From NCBI GenBank assembly GCA_030648135.1, contig JAUSIF010000393.1, positions 1 to 6,393 of the forward strand: a DNA stretch of 6,393 nucleotides, written 5' to 3'. The notes under the pieces are model-generated. The model searched no databases, was not told where the DNA came from, and was given only the letters and a program-made list of their open reading frames with translations. This document shows positions 4,370 through 6,393 of this stretch, piece by piece; positions within the stretch are counted from its first letter, which is position 1, and the number at the start of each line of letters is the position of its first letter. Source of the stretch: Xanthobacteraceae bacterium. Lineage in GTDB: Bacteria > Pseudomonadota > Alphaproteobacteria > Rhizobiales > Xanthobacteraceae. The translations under genes were made by a program, and so were the position numbers.

Positions 4370-6393
4370 TCACACCCGCTCGACGAAGCTCGCCACCACC
4401 CGCTTCGCGCCGGCCTTGTCGAACTGCACGCTGAGCTTGTTGCCGTCGATCTCGGTCACCTCGCCGTAACCGAACTTGACGTGGAACACGCGCTCGCCGA
4501 GCGCGAAGGCGGACGCGGCGCGGCCGCTCTTGGCGACCACCTCGCCCTCGATGGTGACGGGCTTCTGCACGAAACGGCCAGCGCCTTCCGCGAAGCCCGC
4601 GCGCCGCGTCTGCGCGCGCTGCCAGCCGGGGGTGCCGTAGTTCGAGGCAAACGGCTCCGTGCGATCGAAGCGGGTCCTCGGCTCGGCGAAGCCGCCCGCC
4701 TCTCTCACTTCCACATCCGCTTCGGGCAATTCGTCCAGAAAACGGCTCGGCACATTCGAGGTCCACAGCCCGTGAATGCGCCGGTTGGAGGCAAAACAGA
4801 TGCGCGCATGCTTGCGCGCGCGCGTGAGACCGACATGGGCGAGCCGGCGCTCCTCTTCCAGTCCGGCGCGGCCCTGCTCGTCCAGGGAACGCTGATGCGG
4901 AAACAGTCCCTCCTCCCAGCCCGGCAAAAAGACGGTGTCGAATTCCAGCCCCTTGGCGGCGTGCAGCGTCATCAGGTTCACGGCGTCCTTCGCTTCGCCG
5001 CTCTCCACGTCCATGACCAGCGCGACATGCTCGAGGAAGCCGCGCATGTTCTCGAACGCCTCCATGGAGCGCACCAGCTCCTTCAGGTTTTCGAGCCGGC
5101 CGGCGGCGTCGGCCGTGCGCTCGTTCTGCCACATGCCGGTGAGCCCGGATTCGTCGAGCACGATCTCGGCGAGCTCCGTGTGCGGCATGGCATCGAGCTG
5201 CCCGCGCCAGCGATCGAAACTGGCGATGAGATCGCGCAAGGCGCCGCGCGGCTTCGCCTTCAATTCCTCGGTCTCGACCAACGCGCGCGCCGCTTCCATC
5301 AGCGAGACCCGGTTCATGCGCGAATAATCGTGCAGGGTCTGCAGCGCCACGTCGCCGAGGCCCCGCTTCGGTACATTGGCGATGCGCTCGAAGGCGAGAT
5401 CGTCGGTCGCGGAACACACGCAGCGGAAATAGGCGAGCGCGTCGCGGATCTCCGCGCGCTCGTAGAAGCGCGGGCCGCCGATCACGCGATAGGGCAGGCC
5501 GAGGGTGACGAAACGGTCCTCGAACTCGCGCATCTGGAACGAGGCCCGCACCAGGATCGCGATCTGGGAAAGCTTGTGGCCCTTGCGGGCGAGCGCTTCG
5601 ATCTCCTCTCCGATGGCGCGCGCCTCTTCCTCGGAGTCCCAAGCCCCAGTCACCGTCACCTTCTCGCCGGCTTCCCCCTCGGTGCGCAGCGTCTTGCCGA
5701 GGCGGCCTTCGTTGTGGGCGATCAGATGCGAGGCGGCGGCGAGGATGTGGCCGGTGGAGCGGTAATTGCGCTCGAGCCGGATCACCTTGGCGCCGGGGAA
5801 ATCCTTCTCGAAGCGCAGGATGTTGTCGACCTCGGCGCCGCGCCAGCCGTAGATCGACTGGTCGTCGTCGCCGACGCAGCAGAGATTCTTCGAGCCCTGC
5901 GCCAACAGCCGCAGCCAGAGATATTGCGCGACGTTGGTGTCCTGATATTCGTCCACCAGCATGTAGCGGAAGCGCTCCTGGTAGCGCGCCAGCACGTCGG
6001 CGTGCGCGCGAAACAGTCGCAGGTTCTCCAGCAATAGATCGCCGAAATCGGCGGCGTTCAGCGTTTTCAGCCGCTCCTGATAGGCGGCATAGAGCGCCTT
6101 GCCGCGGCCCTCGGCGAAGCTTCCCGCATCGCCCGCCGGCACGTCGGCCGGCGCCAGCCCGCGGTTCTTCCAACCGTCGATGATGGCGGCGAACAGCCGC
6201 GCCGGCCAGCGCTTCTCGTCGATGTCGGCGGCCACGATCACCTGCTTCAGGAGCCGGATCTGGTCGTCGGTGTCGAGGATGGTGAAATCCGATTTGAGAC
6301 CGACCAGTTCGGCGTGGCGGCGTAGAATTTTCACGCCGATGGAATGGAAGGTGCCGAGCCAGGGCATGCCCTCAACCGCCTTGCCGACCATGG
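4370..6393 (-). CDS. uvrD: UvrD/PcrA-type ATP-dependent DNA helicase, 5' end outside window
   Basis: A superfamily 1A 3'-5' DNA helicase, ATP-driven, acting in nucleotide excision repair, mismatch repair and removal of replication blocks. The 674 visible codons lack the N-terminal 110-150 residues or so, with the Q motif, Walker A (motif I) and motif Ia, which lie past the right edge. The Met encoded at 6391 is internal. Residue numbers count from that Met. Motifs present: GTFHS (13-17); motif II LVDEYQDTN (145-153, Walker B); motif III VGDDDQSIYGWRGA (173-186); motif IV LERNYRS (206-212); motif V VNLMTLHAAKGLEFD (471-485), followed by LPGWEEGLFPHQRSL; motif VI EERRLAHVGLTRAR (513-526), with its arginine finger. 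A C-terminal Tudor-like segment (about 632-673, GERVFHVKFGYGEVTEIDGN) is the RNA-polymerase-interacting domain of PcrA/UvrD proteins. All expected catalytic motifs in view are intact. PcrA is an equally valid name; RecB- and Rep-type architectures do not fit as well. Confidence 0.95.
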   Translation of the reverse strand, partial: MVGKAVEGMPWLGTFHSIGVKILRRHAELVGLKSDFTILDTDDQIRLLKQVIVAADIDEKRWPARLFAAIIDGWKNRGLAPADVPAGDAGSFAEGRGKALYAAYQERLKTLNAADFGDLLLENLRLFRAHADVLARYQERFRYMLVDEYQDTNVAQYLWLRLLAQGSKNLCCVGDDDQSIYGWRGAEVDNILRFEKDFPGAKVIRLERNYRSTGHILAAASHLIAHNEGRLGKTLRTEGEAGEKVTVTGAWDSEEEARAIGEEIEALARKGHKLSQIAILVRASFQMREFEDRFVTLGLPYRVIGGPRFYERAEIRDALAYFRCVCSATDDLAFERIANVPKRGLGDVALQTLHDYSRMNRVSLMEAARALVETEELKAKPRGALRDLIASFDRWRGQLDAMPHTELAEIVLDESGLTGMWQNERTADAAGRLENLKELVRSMEAFENMRGFLEHVALVMDVESGEAKDAVNLMTLHAAKGLEFDTVFLPGWEEGLFPHQRSLDEQGRAGLEEERRLAHVGLTRARKHARICFASNRRIHGLWTSNVPSRFLDELPEADVEVREAGGFAEPRTRFDRTEPFASNYGTPGWQRAQTRRAGFAEGAGRFVQKPVTIEGEVVAKSGRAASAFALGERVFHVKFGYGEVTEIDGNKLSVQFDKAGAKRVVASFVERV

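Noticed and set aside
4481..6037. Plus-strand open frame of about 518 codons opposite the helicase
   Set aside because: The opposite strand encodes an intact helicase with motifs II-VI; this frame is a shadow with no domain.
4221..6173. Minus-strand open frame of about 650 codons in another frame of the helicase
   Set aside because: Very Arg-rich translation, out of frame with the helicase motifs and running into prmA; not a gene and not evidence of a frameshift.

Overview
The window is a GC-rich (roughly 60-65% G+C by eye), gene-dense piece of bacterial chromosome. Protein style and GC content suggest an alphaproteobacterium, probably Hyphomicrobiales (Bradyrhizobium/Xanthobacteraceae type). 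This is judged from recognising the proteins, not from a marker gene. I see no rRNA, tRNA, CRISPR array, insertion sequence or phage gene, and no gene-free stretch longer than 300 bases.

Layout from left to right. (1) Positions 1-1203, minus strand: an FAD-dependent 2-hydroxyacid (D-lactate/glycolate-type) dehydrogenase whose C-terminus lies outside the window. (2) 1285-2289, minus: an alpha/beta hydrolase of the kind often fused to adenylate cyclase or LuxR-type domains. Here it ends in a single C-terminal membrane helix, and its base composition is lower in GC than its neighbours. (3) 2456-2965, plus: a hot-dog-fold acyl-CoA thioesterase, divergent from the hydrolase across about 166 bp. 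(4) 3141-3380, plus: an uncharacterised 79-residue basic protein with a strong Shine-Dalgarno sequence and a repeat-rich upstream region. (5) A strong hairpin at 3414-3443 lies between convergent genes. (6) 3451-4338, minus: PrmA, the ribosomal protein L11 methyltransferase, starting at TTG. (7) 4370-6393, minus: a UvrD/PcrA-type superfamily 1 DNA helicase whose N-terminus lies beyond the right edge.

The helicase and prmA read leftward with only 31 bp between them and probably share a transcript. The hydrolase and the FAD dehydrogenase also read leftward, 81 bp apart, and could be co-transcribed. The thioesterase and the small protein gene read rightward, 175 bp apart. UvrD and PrmA are housekeeping functions (DNA repair/replication and ribosome modification). 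The left half is accessory metabolism of acyl-CoA, ester and hydroxyacid type; a shared pathway there is possible but unproven. I found no clear new multi-gene system. The items most worth a second look are the membrane-anchored stand-alone hydrolase, the small conserved-looking basic protein with its repeat-containing leader, and the intragenic composition shift in prmA.
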